Assembly (NCBI GenBank): GCA_030613285.1
Contig: JAUWME010000034.1
Location: 1-10,899, forward strand
Length of the DNA: 10,899 nucleotides
Direction of reading: 5' to 3'
Source of the DNA: Candidatus Zymogenus sp.
GTDB taxonomy: Bacteria > Desulfobacterota > Zymogenia > Zymogenales > Zymogenaceae
Shown: in pieces, positions 1 to 8,034 of the stretch
Position numbering within the stretch: position 1 is the first letter of the stretch
Layout: each line of letters starts with the position of its first letter
Made by a program: the position numbers and the translations under genes
Notes under the pieces: generated by a model
Told to the model about the DNA's origin: nothing
Databases searched by the model: none
Seen by the model: only the letters and a program-made list of their open reading frames with translations

Positions 1-294
1 AGCTCTGGAACCAACATCCTTCTTTTGGGTCTTGGAATGCCTCTTCAAGAGGAATGGCTCAGGGATAATTGGGAAAATATTGATGCAAATGTTGCTATCA
101 ATATTGGAGCATGTTTTGAGTTTGTGGCAGGAACTGTCAAGCGCGCTCCTGGATGGATGAGAGAGTACAGCCTGGAATGGCTTTTTCGCTTTATGTTAGA
201 GCCCAAAAGGATGTTTTACCGTTACGTTGTTGGAAATCCTCTTTTTATTTTTCGCGTGGTGGTAGAGAGAATTAAGAGGGGATGGGTACAATAG
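1..294 (+). CDS. WecG/TagA/CpsF-family glycosyltransferase, 3' end only
   Basis: The reading frame is open from base 1, so the gene starts outside the window and only about 97 C-terminal residues are present. They include GLGMPLQEEWL, an INIGACFEFVAGTVKRAP segment with the aromatic/AGT/KRAP pattern, then WM...LEWLFRFMLEPKR and a YVVGNPLF end. This succession is characteristic of the WecG/TagA/CpsF family (GT26), which adds a sugar such as N-acetylmannosaminuronate or N-acetylmannosamine to a lipid-linked acceptor at the cytoplasmic membrane. The C-terminus is basic and amphipathic, as expected for membrane association in this family. The substrate cannot be told from this fragment. The gene lies 46 bases before a GT-C-like glycosyltransferase and in front of a polyprenyl sugar transferase, which supports a role in a lipid-linked surface glycan. 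The family call is firm; the acceptor is unknown. Confidence 0.87.
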   Translation, partial: SSGTNILLLGLGMPLQEEWLRDNWENIDANVAINIGACFEFVAGTVKRAPGWMREYSLEWLFRFMLEPKRMFYRYVVGNPLFIFRVVVERIKRGWVQ

Positions 295-340
295 AGATTT
301 ATTTTTAGGGAAAATTTGGGGATATATTTGGGTATTAGTC

Positions 341-2485
341 ATGAATAAAAAGAGAAAAAAGCAACTTCTTTTTGTCTTTATCACCTTTCTGCTGTTATCG
401 GCGGTGGTTAGGATGGTGTACCCCAGTGCCGATGCCCCTTTCGATCTATCATGGTCTCAAGGCCCCAGCACGGATGGGTTCTATTACATAGCGCCTGCTA
501 TTGACTTTGTAAAAGGGGGGGAGCTAAAACCCATTTCTAAAATTTGGGATGCCCCCGGCTATTATCTCCTCTACCTGCCGTTCCTATATCTTTTTGGTGC
601 AGGATTTGCCCAGCTTAATTTGATCACCGCAATAATAAGTCTCTTTGGATTTGTGTTCTTTTTCCTTATCGTAAAGGATTTGTTAGATTTGTCAAAAGAG
701 GAAGGTGATGTAAAGATTGCTCTGTTTGCCTCGGTTTTTTGGGCATTTACTTATTTCTTTGTGATGTACAACAGGATACCGCTGATCTACACCACAATGG
801 TTTTTTATATGCTTGTAGCAGCTTGGTTCTGGTTTCTCGGCACAAAAAGGCCTCTCTTTTTTATTTTTGCTTGGATTACAGTTTTCTTTGCCATCTTCTA
901 TGTACGAGTGATTGCTGTGGCTCTCATTCCTCCATTTTTGGTGGGGCATTTGTTGCTATTGCTTGGCGACAAAGAGATGGGAGGGTCTAAAACCACCAAG
1001 GCTGTGATGTTGTCTGTTGTGGCAGGTATTGTACTTGTTGTTTTTCTCGGATGGTTCTTTGAGTTTGCGCCTTTGGATACTGCTATTGCCAGAGTGAAGA
1101 CACATCTCAAGGAAAATGTTTTTGGAAGAGGATTGCTCGTATATTTATTTAATCTCGGCGATAGCGGTGGAATCATCCAGCGACTTCCTGTCGTTTCCCT
1201 TCTGGCATATTCTTACATCATCATTTTTGTAAGAGACGTCTTTCTTAAGAGGCTTGATTTTAGTGAGGGAACCGATGTTATGAAAGTGGTTATCCTTGCT
1301 TGGGCTGTTTTTGGTGCGTTTTACACGATTCTTTTCAAGTACGCTCCACCGAGATACTTTCTGTTTTTGATGCCACCCTTGTTTATTTTGGCCGGGATGA
1401 CTTCTGCTCGTCTTCTCTCTCCCAGAGAAAAGGGAGAGTTTGGATATAGCTACTATTTCATGCTTCTCTTCTGGCTTTTGTTTCTTACCTTTAGGATGCT
1501 GGTGATGATTGTTTCTTATAGTATGAACAATTTTGCTACGTTTGCTATGGGGTTTGAGCTTTCCGCCACTGCTGTCGAGCGTTTTGATACCTTGATTAAG
1601 TTTTTCAGCTCGTTTTATCTCCTCCTTACAATGTCACTTCTTATCTCCCTTTTGATAATGGTCACAATTTATTTAATAGACAATGCCGGGAAGAGTAAAA
1701 AGGGAAAATTTGCAATCAGGGGAGGGATAAGGTACGCTTTTGTAGCGGTTGCAATGATGTGTTTCTTCTACTATCAGGGGATTCTGTATTGGGGCTGGGT
1801 AGGGCAACCTTACTATACCACTACCAATGCATCTAAAGAGCTAACTCGCCTTGTGGGCGAAGGTGCATTGCTTGCTGGAGTATATGCTCATCCGTTGACT
1901 ATCGAGAACGATCTGAAACATACTTACATGAACTTTACAAATCCGAAGAGTAAACCACCATGCAAGAGGTTCAAAGATAGGAAAGCTACACATCTTCTTA
2001 TCGATAGTAAGAACGGGTTGGTTTACATACAGGAGTTCTTTCCAGAGACCTTTGATTGTCTTGACCTGATTGAGACCTTTTATGTGCGTGGCAACGCCAT
2101 CGAACTTTATAGATATGAAAATTCTTCAGGATATTCCCTCACGGATTTTGAGCAGGCCAAGGTCTTGATGATTGCAGAAGAGTTTGAGGATGCGAAAGAT
2201 CTGCTACTGGGGACGATTAAAGAGGGGACGCCCTCCTCGGTGGAATATACTTCTCTTGGTCGATGTTTGTTGATGCTAAATGACCTTGAGGGAGCAGAGG
2301 AAGCGTTGAAAACGGCACTTGAAATCAATCCCGATAATCTAACCGCTCACTGGGGCATGGCAAGAACTCTGGAAATTAAAGGGGATAAAGCGGGCGCGCT
2401 TTCACATTACAGATTGGTACATAATCTTTATCCCGAAAGCAAAAGGATAAGAGAAATAATAAGGGAACTTATATTTGAAAAGTGA
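341..2485 (+). CDS. Polytopic GT-C-type glycosyltransferase with C-terminal TPR domain
   Basis: This 714-residue protein has about 13 hydrophobic segments between residues 7 and 482, then a soluble C-terminal half. Just after the first helix lies DAPFDLSWSQGPSTDG (31-46), with acidic residues D31, D35 and D45 in the first outside loop. A WDAPGYY motif follows at 69-75. This arrangement is typical of GT-C (ArnT/PMT, GT39-like) enzymes, which transfer a sugar from a polyprenyl-phosphate donor on the outer face of the membrane. Residues about 483-595 resemble the extracytoplasmic C-terminal domain of such enzymes and include C541 and C573. Residues about 603-702 form two to three TPR-like helix pairs, including LEGAEEALKTALEINPDN. 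ATG 341 is used; the only upstream ribosome-site candidate is a weak GGG eight bases before it. The gene probably shares an operon with its neighbours and overlaps the next start by 11 bases. Donor and acceptor are unknown. Confidence 0.8.
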   Translation: MNKKRKKQLLFVFITFLLLSAVVRMVYPSADAPFDLSWSQGPSTDGFYYIAPAIDFVKGGELKPISKIWDAPGYYLLYLPFLYLFGAGFAQLNLITAIISLFGFVFFFLIVKDLLDLSKEEGDVKIALFASVFWAFTYFFVMYNRIPLIYTTMVFYMLVAAWFWFLGTKRPLFFIFAWITVFFAIFYVRVIAVALIPPFLVGHLLLLLGDKEMGGSKTTKAVMLSVVAGIVLVVFLGWFFEFAPLDTAIARVKTHLKENVFGRGLLVYLFNLGDSGGIIQRLPVVSLLAYSYIIIFVRDVFLKRLDFSEGTDVMKVVILAWAVFGAFYTILFKYAPPRYFLFLMPPLFILAGMTSARLLSPREKGEFGYSYYFMLLFWLLFLTFRMLVMIVSYSMNNFATFAMGFELSATAVERFDTLIKFFSSFYLLLTMSLLISLLIMVTIYLIDNAGKSKKGKFAIRGGIRYAFVAVAMMCFFYYQGILYWGWVGQPYYTTTNASKELTRLVGEGALLAGVYAHPLTIENDLKHTYMNFTNPKSKPPCKRFKDRKATHLLIDSKNGLVYIQEFFPETFDCLDLIETFYVRGNAIELYRYENSSGYSLTDFEQAKVLMIAEEFEDAKDLLLGTIKEGTPSSVEYTSLGRCLLMLNDLEGAEEALKTALEINPDNLTAHWGMARTLEIKGDKAGALSHYRLVHNLYPESKRIREIIRELIFEK

Positions 2486-3956
2486 TAAAAAAACCAACGA
2501 AGGAGCGGATGGCGACGTACGGGCTATGGCTGTTCCTGAATCTCCCAAGGGTGCTCTGGGTGGGTTCAAAAACAAGAGGTGGGGAAGAAAAATATTAATA
2601 TTTTCCCTTGTCTTTTTAGATGCGCTTTTTTTGACTATCTCTTGGTTTAGCGCATTTTGGTTTAGGTACTTTTCCGCCTTCTATTTTCCTAAAACTATAA
2701 ACTCATTTTCCGTATATCTATATTCTGCCCCCCTTATGGTGATTGCTTGGATTTCTGTGTGCGTTTTTTTTGGTCTTTATCGCAGGACGAGCAAGCTCTC
2801 GCTCACTACCGAGTTTACTCTTTTGATCAAGGCTTCTTTTCTCGGTTTTCTTGTCAGTATGTCCATTTCGTTTCTATTTAAGAACCTCGATTTTGGAAGA
2901 TCTGTAGTCATCTTCATGTTTGTATTCAGCCTGATTTTTTTGAGCATCTCAAGGTTAATAATTAGATTTGTTGAAAGGAAGATGTGGGATAGAGGGATTG
3001 GAATTGTAAGGACTCTGGTGGTTGGTGCCGGGGAGAGTGGGATTCGGACAGTTCAGAATCTCCAAGATTCCCGGGAGGTGGGGTACAGGGTCATGGGGTT
3101 TGTGGATAATGATAATAAGAAGTGGGGCAAAAAAGTAAGTGGAATTCCGGTTTTGGGTGGTGAGGACAACCTCATGAGTATTGTGGACCAATATGACATT
3201 GATGATGTCTTTTTTGCCCTTCCAAACATTGATCACCACCGAATCCTTAACATCGTATCATCATGCTCCAATGGAGGAGTCTCCTTTCATATTGTTACAG
3301 ATATCTTTGATGTCATATCCGACGGAACAATAGTTGAGATGATTGGTGATTTTCCAGTTGTCAATCTGAAGGGGGATAGGCCGACATTTGCATATGATGC
3401 AGTGAAGAGGATTATGGATATATTCATTTCGATTTTTGGTATTGTATTTACAGCCCCAATTTGGCTTTTTATTATGGTTTTGATAAAAATCGATTCTAAA
3501 GGACCAATCCTTTTTAAGCAGAGGCGAGTGGGGCTGAACGGCAAGGAGTTTAATATCCTCAAATTCAGGACGATGAGCGCCGCTGCCCCAACCTATGCCC
3601 GATCTCCAAAAAGCTCCGGCGACAGCAGGATTACGGGGATCGGGAAATTCCTCAGAAAATACAGTTTCGATGAGCTGCCGCAATTGATAAACGTCATTTT
3701 TGGAGATATGAGCATTGTGGGGCCCCGCCCGGAGATGCCTTTCATCGTTGATAAATATAAGGATTGGGAGAAGAATCGTCTTATTGTAAAGCCCGGAATA
3801 ACAGGGCTTTGGCAAGTTATCGGAAGAAAGGAACTGCCACTTGAGGATAATATCCAATACGATTATTTCTACATAAAGAACAGATCCCTTGTGATGGACT
3901 TTTCAATAATCTTGAGAACAATTCCAGCCCTTTTGTCCAGAAGGGGCGCCTACTAA
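2475..3956 (+). CDS. Polyprenyl glycosylphosphotransferase (WbaP/WcaJ/EpsE-type initiating sugar transferase)
   Basis: A 493-residue full-length bacterial sugar transferase. It would move a sugar-1-phosphate from a nucleotide sugar onto undecaprenyl phosphate and so start synthesis of a capsule, exopolysaccharide or O-antigen unit. A disordered N-terminus (1-36) is followed by four transmembrane segments (about 38-66, 80-101, 112-135, 143-163). Next comes a Rossmann-like CoA-binding/NAD(P)-like domain with VGAGESG at 183-189 and a GFVDND turn at 208-213. The catalytic domain starts with the KRIMDIF membrane segment near 311 and includes the FKQRRVG and LKFRTM motifs, the Asp-Glu pair D399-E400 in SFDELPQ, GDMSIVGPRPE (410-420) and the KPGITGLWQ motif. 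The TTG start overlaps the previous gene and has AAGGGA about eight bases upstream. An ATG at 2526 would only trim the disordered tail. Sugar specificity cannot be told. Confidence 0.93.
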   Translation: MKSDKKTNEGADGDVRAMAVPESPKGALGGFKNKRWGRKILIFSLVFLDALFLTISWFSAFWFRYFSAFYFPKTINSFSVYLYSAPLMVIAWISVCVFFGLYRRTSKLSLTTEFTLLIKASFLGFLVSMSISFLFKNLDFGRSVVIFMFVFSLIFLSISRLIIRFVERKMWDRGIGIVRTLVVGAGESGIRTVQNLQDSREVGYRVMGFVDNDNKKWGKKVSGIPVLGGEDNLMSIVDQYDIDDVFFALPNIDHHRILNIVSSCSNGGVSFHIVTDIFDVISDGTIVEMIGDFPVVNLKGDRPTFAYDAVKRIMDIFISIFGIVFTAPIWLFIMVLIKIDSKGPILFKQRRVGLNGKEFNILKFRTMSAAAPTYARSPKSSGDSRITGIGKFLRKYSFDELPQLINVIFGDMSIVGPRPEMPFIVDKYKDWEKNRLIVKPGITGLWQVIGRKELPLEDNIQYDYFYIKNRSLVMDFSIILRTIPALLSRRGAY

Positions 3957-3964
3957 TTTTGACT

Positions 3965-4918
3965 ATGCTAAACGAAGAAGATAATCAGGTTATAAAAGAT
4001 AGAGGGTATTTTAAAAAAGGAATAAGTCTCCTCCTTTTTTTTCTTGTAACGTCAATTGCCATCACCTTCTTTTACAAGAATTGGGAAGTCTTCGTCAGTC
4101 TCGTTGATATTTCCCCAGGATACCTCGTATCAATGAGTCTTCTGATTATCGCCTTTCAGTCACTTGCTGGGATGAAGATTAAAATTCTTACCTCGATTTT
4201 TGATATCGCTTTGAAACCCAGGGAGTGGTTTGGGCTTGCTCAGGTAAATTCACTTCTGAACTATCTGCCGATTAGGGGAGGGGGTGCTGCAAATGCTTTT
4301 TACTTAAAGGGCTTTTTTAACTTTCCGTTCTTAAAATATATTGCGGTTCTCACCGCAAGTTTTGCTATAACCACCGCCGTTTTATCCTTCGCTGGGTGTT
4401 TTTCGACCGTAATAGTTTATATTTTTTATGGAGTATTTGCCGGATATACATTGTCGATTTATATTATTCTTCTCACCCTGACTGTTGCCCTCTTTTTTTC
4501 CATTAAATGGATTGTTACAAAAGTTACAAACCGCCACTTATTCAGTTTTTTGTCAGGCTGGGAAAGGATCCGGAAAAGTGGCAAGAAGCTTGTCGTGCTT
4601 ATTGCAATGGATTTTGCGATGATTTCCATAGATACAATGAGGATAAAACTTTCTTATGGACGCTTTGGATTTGATTTGAACTATTTTAAGGGGATGGCGA
4701 TGGTTCCAATTTCCAACCTTGTTAGTGTTGTCAGCATGGTTCCGGGGGGTGTGGTTGTTCGGGAGTTGGTGATCGGATTGATATCCGAGGAGCTTGGGAT
4801 GGGATTTAAAGTTGGTGTCTTTGCATCGGCATTAGATAGAGCCCTTCTCTTCTTTTGGATACTTCTTTTGGGAGCTTTATCAATGGTACTCCTGCATTAT
4901 TATCGAAAAGATGTATAG
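3965..4918 (+). CDS. UPF0104 / lysylphosphatidylglycerol synthase TM-like membrane protein
   Basis: A protein of about 317 residues with seven to eight hydrophobic segments and short loops. Near the C-terminus VPGGVVVRE (about 259-267) matches the PGGxGxRE-type signature of the LPG_synthase_TM/UPF0104 family. An earlier LPIRGGGAAN segment (about 101-110) matches its conserved Arg-Gly motif. Family members include the flippase half of MprF and archaeal AglD; free-standing bacterial versions often sit in polysaccharide or lipid clusters and are suspected lipid or lipid-linked sugar transporters. That role is inferred here from the family and from the polyprenyl sugar transferase eight bases upstream. 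No aminoacyl-transferase domain is attached, so it is not a complete MprF. The start is uncertain: ATG 3965 is chosen, but TTG 3959 adds only two residues and lies at a better distance from AAGGGG at 3941-3946. Confidence 0.8.
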   Translation: MLNEEDNQVIKDRGYFKKGISLLLFFLVTSIAITFFYKNWEVFVSLVDISPGYLVSMSLLIIAFQSLAGMKIKILTSIFDIALKPREWFGLAQVNSLLNYLPIRGGGAANAFYLKGFFNFPFLKYIAVLTASFAITTAVLSFAGCFSTVIVYIFYGVFAGYTLSIYIILLTLTVALFFSIKWIVTKVTNRHLFSFLSGWERIRKSGKKLVVLIAMDFAMISIDTMRIKLSYGRFGFDLNYFKGMAMVPISNLVSVVSMVPGGVVVRELVIGLISEELGMGFKVGVFASALDRALLFFWILLLGALSMVLLHYYRKDV

Positions 4919-4949
4919 AAAGAAAATAAAAAAATAAGGTTGAAAAGAC

Positions 4950-4977
4950 TTGAAAAATAGTTTTAATCTGATATAAA
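4950..4977 (+). promoter_or_regulatory. Candidate sigma70-type promoter for the TPR/ABC transporter operon
   Basis: TTGAAA (4950-4955) and TATAAA (4972-4977) are separated by 16 bases, each one mismatch or close to the consensus boxes. A second TTGAAA lies at 4940-4945, exactly 10 bases before the first. Transcription would start near 4984, leaving a short leader of about 20 bases before ATG 5007. The 88-base gap after the glycan genes is the largest break in the left half of the window, which supports an independent transcription unit. No terminator is visible after 4918, so read-through is also possible. Confidence 0.5.
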
Positions 4978-5006
4978 GATAACATACAATTTCCTTATAT
5001 TTATTG

Positions 5007-5711
5007 ATGAAAAGAATGGACACTAAAAGACTTACCAAATCTGCAACTTTGGCACTAACGTCGCTTTTGATAACCGCTTTCATTGTGTTTTCCTTGTTTC
5101 TATTGCAGGAAAGGATTGATGACGAGAGGCAGAGTTGGGATCGAAAGGAAGAATTGATGTATCTTCCCTCCGGGAAGGTTCTCAAGATTATTAGCTTGGG
5201 GTTTGATGAAGCAGTGGCGGATATTCTTTTTATCAAGATGATCGACTATTTCGGAAAGCATTCGTCATCAGACAGAACTTATGTGTGGCTGTATCACATG
5301 GCCGACCTTGTAACAGATCTTGACCCCAAGTTTAGGTTCACATACATTTTTGCGAGTCTAATTTTGAACCTTGAAGCAAATCAATTTGAAAATGCAAGGG
5401 ATATTAACACAAAGGGGATGAAAGAGTTTCCGGACGATTGGTATTTTCCGTTTACTTTAGGGCTCAATTATTTTTTTCATGATGGGGATTTTATGAGAGC
5501 GGCCGATAGTTTGGAAGATGCTTCAAAGCTTCCAGGTGCTCCCAAATATCTGATAGGTTTTGCCAATAAATTGAGGGAAAAAGGGGCAACAAAAGAAGCG
5601 GCCATTGCTTTTCTAAAACACTTACACCAAGCTTTTGGAGACAAAGGCTTAAGAGCAATTTTGGAAGAAAGAATCAAAGAAATTGAAGAGAGGGGTGTGG
5701 TTTATGACTGA
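5007..5711 (+). CDS. Membrane-anchored TPR-like protein of an ABC-transporter operon
   Basis: A protein of about 234 residues with one transmembrane segment at 12-33 preceded by basic residues, so the rest should lie outside the cytoplasm. There is no lipobox. After the anchor comes YLPSGKVLKIISLGFDEA (52-69) and then VADILFIKMIDYFG, a motif I have seen in similar proteins encoded beside ABC exporters. Residues about 95-205 are helical and TPR-like, with NQFENARDINTKGMKEFPDD and GDFMRAADSLEDASKLPG showing the spacing of TPR helix pairs. The function is unknown; a scaffold or substrate-capturing partner of the transporter is inferred from its place as first gene of the unit and from the 8-base overlap with the ATPase gene. 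The start could be TTG 5004, ATG 5007 or ATG 5016; none has a good ribosome site, and 5007 is chosen. Confidence 0.72.
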   Translation: MKRMDTKRLTKSATLALTSLLITAFIVFSLFLLQERIDDERQSWDRKEELMYLPSGKVLKIISLGFDEAVADILFIKMIDYFGKHSSSDRTYVWLYHMADLVTDLDPKFRFTYIFASLILNLEANQFENARDINTKGMKEFPDDWYFPFTLGLNYFFHDGDFMRAADSLEDASKLPGAPKYLIGFANKLREKGATKEAAIAFLKHLHQAFGDKGLRAILEERIKEIEERGVVYD

Positions 5712-6639
5712 AAAGGCTGTGGAGCTAAAAGGGGTCTACAAAGCATTCAAGACAGGCTTTACTATGAAAAAGGTTGAGGCCCTAAACGGTGTTGATCTTG
5801 TTATCAACAAGGGGGAGGTATTCGGGTATCTTGGGCCCAACGGTTCTGGAAAAACTACTACTTTAAAACTCATTATGGGGATTATACATCTTGACAAAGG
5901 TGAAATTAAAATCATGTCTAAATCCCCAAATGACATTTCAATTAAAGAAATAATAGGATTTCTTCCTGAGAGCCCCTATTTTTACGACTATCTCAACGCT
6001 GTGGAATTTTTAGATTTTTATGCAAGGTTATTTTCCATTCCAAAGGCGATAAGAAGAGACAAGATAAGGAGGCTCCTTAAAATGGTGGGGCTTGAGAAGA
6101 GGGCAGGGGAATCGCTGAGACACTTCTCGCGGGGGATGTTACAAAGGATTGGGATTGCTCAAGCATTAATTAACGATCCGGAAATAGTTTTTTTGGACGA
6201 GCCGATGAGCGGTCTTGATCCTTTGGGTAGAGCCGAAGTAAAAGAAATTATCCAAGGACTGAAAAGGGATGGAAAGACAGTTGTTTTCTCATCGCACATT
6301 TTGCCCGATGTGGAGGCGATAGCGGATAGGGTTGGGATTATTGTGAACGGCAAGATCAGGGACGTGGGGGACTTGGATAAATTGCTCAGCAAAAGGGTCA
6401 GTTTTGTGGAAGTTACAGTTTTTGGCCTTGATCGAGATATGTTAGACCCATTGAAGGGTAAGGCCAAAGTTAAGAGAATTCTTGGTGATCGTATCGTACT
6501 TCTTGTTGAGGGGGTCGAAAACGTTGACGCGGTTATTGACTATATCCGCTTTTGTGAGATAGGAATTGAATCGGTTGAGCCGATAAGAATGACTCTGGAG
6601 GAGCTTTTCTTAAGCGAGACAAAAGGAAAATCTAAATGA
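5704..6639 (+). CDS. ABC transporter ATPase subunit (ABC-2 exporter type)
   Basis: This 311-residue cytoplasmic ATPase should power export through the permease encoded next. Walker A is GPNGSGKT (44-51), the signature is FSRGM (141-145), Walker B is IVFLDEP (161-167) followed by the D-loop SGLD, and the H-loop is SSH (196-198). The Q-loop position reads LPESPYFYDYL, so the usual Gln is Glu; together with the FSRGM variant of LSGGQ, this is a pattern met in NatA/GldA-like ABC-2 exporters, so it does not suggest an inactive enzyme. The region after about 225 is the accessory C-terminal domain common in this group. The start is ATG 5704, which has AGAGGGGTG at a suitable distance upstream and overlaps the previous stop by 8 bases; an upstream TTG at 5683 would add seven residues but lacks this support. 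The substrate is unknown. Confidence 0.92.
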   Translation: MTEKAVELKGVYKAFKTGFTMKKVEALNGVDLVINKGEVFGYLGPNGSGKTTTLKLIMGIIHLDKGEIKIMSKSPNDISIKEIIGFLPESPYFYDYLNAVEFLDFYARLFSIPKAIRRDKIRRLLKMVGLEKRAGESLRHFSRGMLQRIGIAQALINDPEIVFLDEPMSGLDPLGRAEVKEIIQGLKRDGKTVVFSSHILPDVEAIADRVGIIVNGKIRDVGDLDKLLSKRVSFVEVTVFGLDRDMLDPLKGKAKVKRILGDRIVLLVEGVENVDAVIDYIRFCEIGIESVEPIRMTLEELFLSETKGKSK

Positions 6640-7415
6640 AGTCGTTTATCAAAAAGATATGGGTAATAACTCTAAATACCTTCAAAGAGGCTGTACGAGA
6701 CAGGATTCTTTACAGTATCGTGTTTTTTGCTTTTCTAATCCTCATACTTTCCACAATCATGGATGTTGTTACCATTGGACAGAGAGCTAAGATTATACAA
6801 GATATGGGCTTGGCGTCAATTTCAATTTTTGGAGCTTTGATTGCTATCTTTGTCGGAATTGGTTTGGTATATAAAGAGATTGACAAAAGAACGATATTTA
6901 CCATTGTTTCAAAACCAGTCACCCGTTACCAGTTTCTACTGGGTAAATACTTCGGCCTTGTTCTGACAATTTTAGTAGAAGTCCTGGCCATGGGAACGAT
7001 ATTCCTTGCCCTTGTGTACTATACATCTGGATACATAAATCCCAGACTCTTTGCTGCCATTGGGCTGACATTTCTCGAATTGATGGTGATCTGCTCCGTT
7101 GCGGTCTTTTTTTCGTCCTTCTCAACGCCTATATTAAGCGGAATGTTTACCCTCGGAATATATTTGATCGGACATATGACAAGGGATTTGTATGAATTCA
7201 GTGCAAAACTTGAGGGAACATTTTTGGCGGTGATTCTAAAAATCCTCTACTACGTCTTTCCAAATTTGGATAATTTCAACATCAGGGCGCAGGTAGTGCA
7301 CGAATTGCCCATAGATCCGAAATATTTTTTCTATTCGGTGTTGTATGGTTTGCTTTATATTACTCTCTTGCTCTTTGTCTCTTCAATAATCTTTACCAAA
7401 AGGGACTTTAAGTAA
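6636..7415 (+). CDS. ABC-2 type transporter permease
   Basis: A 259-residue integral membrane protein with six predicted helices (about 25-45, 60-80, 104-128, 141-161, 164-184, 234-254), the size and layout of an ABC-2 permease. The cytoplasmic loop YKEIDKRTIFTIVSKPV (79-95) followed by TRYQFLLGKYFG matches the conserved E-x-x-x-R/T-x-x-x-x-x-x-KPV-x-R-x-x-F-x-x-GK pattern of this family. A YYVFPNLDNFNIR segment (205-217) before the last helix is also typical. It should form a homodimer in the inner membrane with two copies of the ATPase. The start ATG overlaps the ATPase stop as ATGA, so translation is coupled. The exported compound cannot be deduced. Confidence 0.88.
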   Translation: MKSFIKKIWVITLNTFKEAVRDRILYSIVFFAFLILILSTIMDVVTIGQRAKIIQDMGLASISIFGALIAIFVGIGLVYKEIDKRTIFTIVSKPVTRYQFLLGKYFGLVLTILVEVLAMGTIFLALVYYTSGYINPRLFAAIGLTFLELMVICSVAVFFSSFSTPILSGMFTLGIYLIGHMTRDLYEFSAKLEGTFLAVILKILYYVFPNLDNFNIRAQVVHELPIDPKYFFYSVLYGLLYITLLLFVSSIIFTKRDFK

Positions 7416-7416
7416 A

Positions 7417-8034
7417 ATGAGTGACTTTATAAGACCCACCGCCTTTTTGACGCTCATCGTAGTTTTTTTGTTGATGGTGCTTGTGCGCGTATATGTTGGT
7501 TCGGCCTCGGAGTACAGAAAGGCAAACGAAGCATTAAAAATGGATGACAAAATATCAGCAATCAACCATTATGGTCGGTCTATTAAATGGTATGCACCTT
7601 TGAGTCCTTGGGTAAAACGCTCCATCGATAAACTCTGGGAGATAGGAGAGAATTCTGACAAGGATGATCCCGTTGGAATTCTTGCCATAAGGATAATTAG
7701 GAGCTCCCTGTATGCCGCCCGGGGTCCATTTACGCCTTATAAATCGCAAATTGAAAAGGCCGATGAATGGCTTTCAGTGTGTCTTTCTGATGCAGACAAT
7801 GGCCCCGACAAGGAAGATGTTGAAAGCGTCTTAAAATCGAATACCGGACCAAACAGGAAATGGTCGTTTGCTGTTGGAGTGGGGTTTGTCGGATGGATAC
7901 TCTCGGTGTTTGCTTTTATCTTTTTCGTTTTTTCGGAAGGCGAAAGCAAAGCAAAGCCGAAGAAAGCTATTGCTCTGGGAATTGTTGTGGGTCTTTTTTA
8001 CACCCTTTGGATTTGTGGACTCTTCCTAACATAG
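7417..8034 (+). CDS. Conserved-looking three-helix membrane protein linked to the ABC transporter
   Basis: I cannot assign this 205-residue protein to a named family. One transmembrane segment lies at 8-27 and two at 151-172 and 183-204. The middle (about 30-145) is soluble and helix-rich. It begins like a TPR unit (EYRKANEALKMDDKISAINHYGRSI), continues with KWYAPLSPWV (57-66), a spaced helix containing IRIIRSSLYAARGPFTPYK (91-109), and then an acidic linker. The aromatic/proline motifs look like conserved positions and I recall similar ones in proteins next to such transporters, but this is not verified. The gene begins one base after the permease stop, with AGGGA 11 bases before its ATG, so it is almost certainly co-transcribed with the transporter and is likely a partner of it. 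The two C-terminal helices are joined by a Lys-rich loop (176-183), probably cytoplasmic. Confidence 0.7.
   Translation: MSDFIRPTAFLTLIVVFLLMVLVRVYVGSASEYRKANEALKMDDKISAINHYGRSIKWYAPLSPWVKRSIDKLWEIGENSDKDDPVGILAIRIIRSSLYAARGPFTPYKSQIEKADEWLSVCLSDADNGPDKEDVESVLKSNTGPNRKWSFAVGVGFVGWILSVFAFIFFVFSEGESKAKPKKAIALGIVVGLFYTLWICGLFLT

Noticed and set aside
3261..3857. A 198-codon open frame on the minus strand inside the sugar transferase gene
   Set aside because: The plus-strand frame encodes an unmistakable, fully conserved catalytic domain over the same bases; the antisense translation shows no domain and is a shadow frame.
5830..6150. The ABC ATPase as inactive because of Glu at the Q-loop and FSRGM in place of LSGGQ
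   Set aside because: Walker A, Walker B with its Glu, D-loop and H-loop His are intact, and these variants are common in ABC-2 exporter ATPases.
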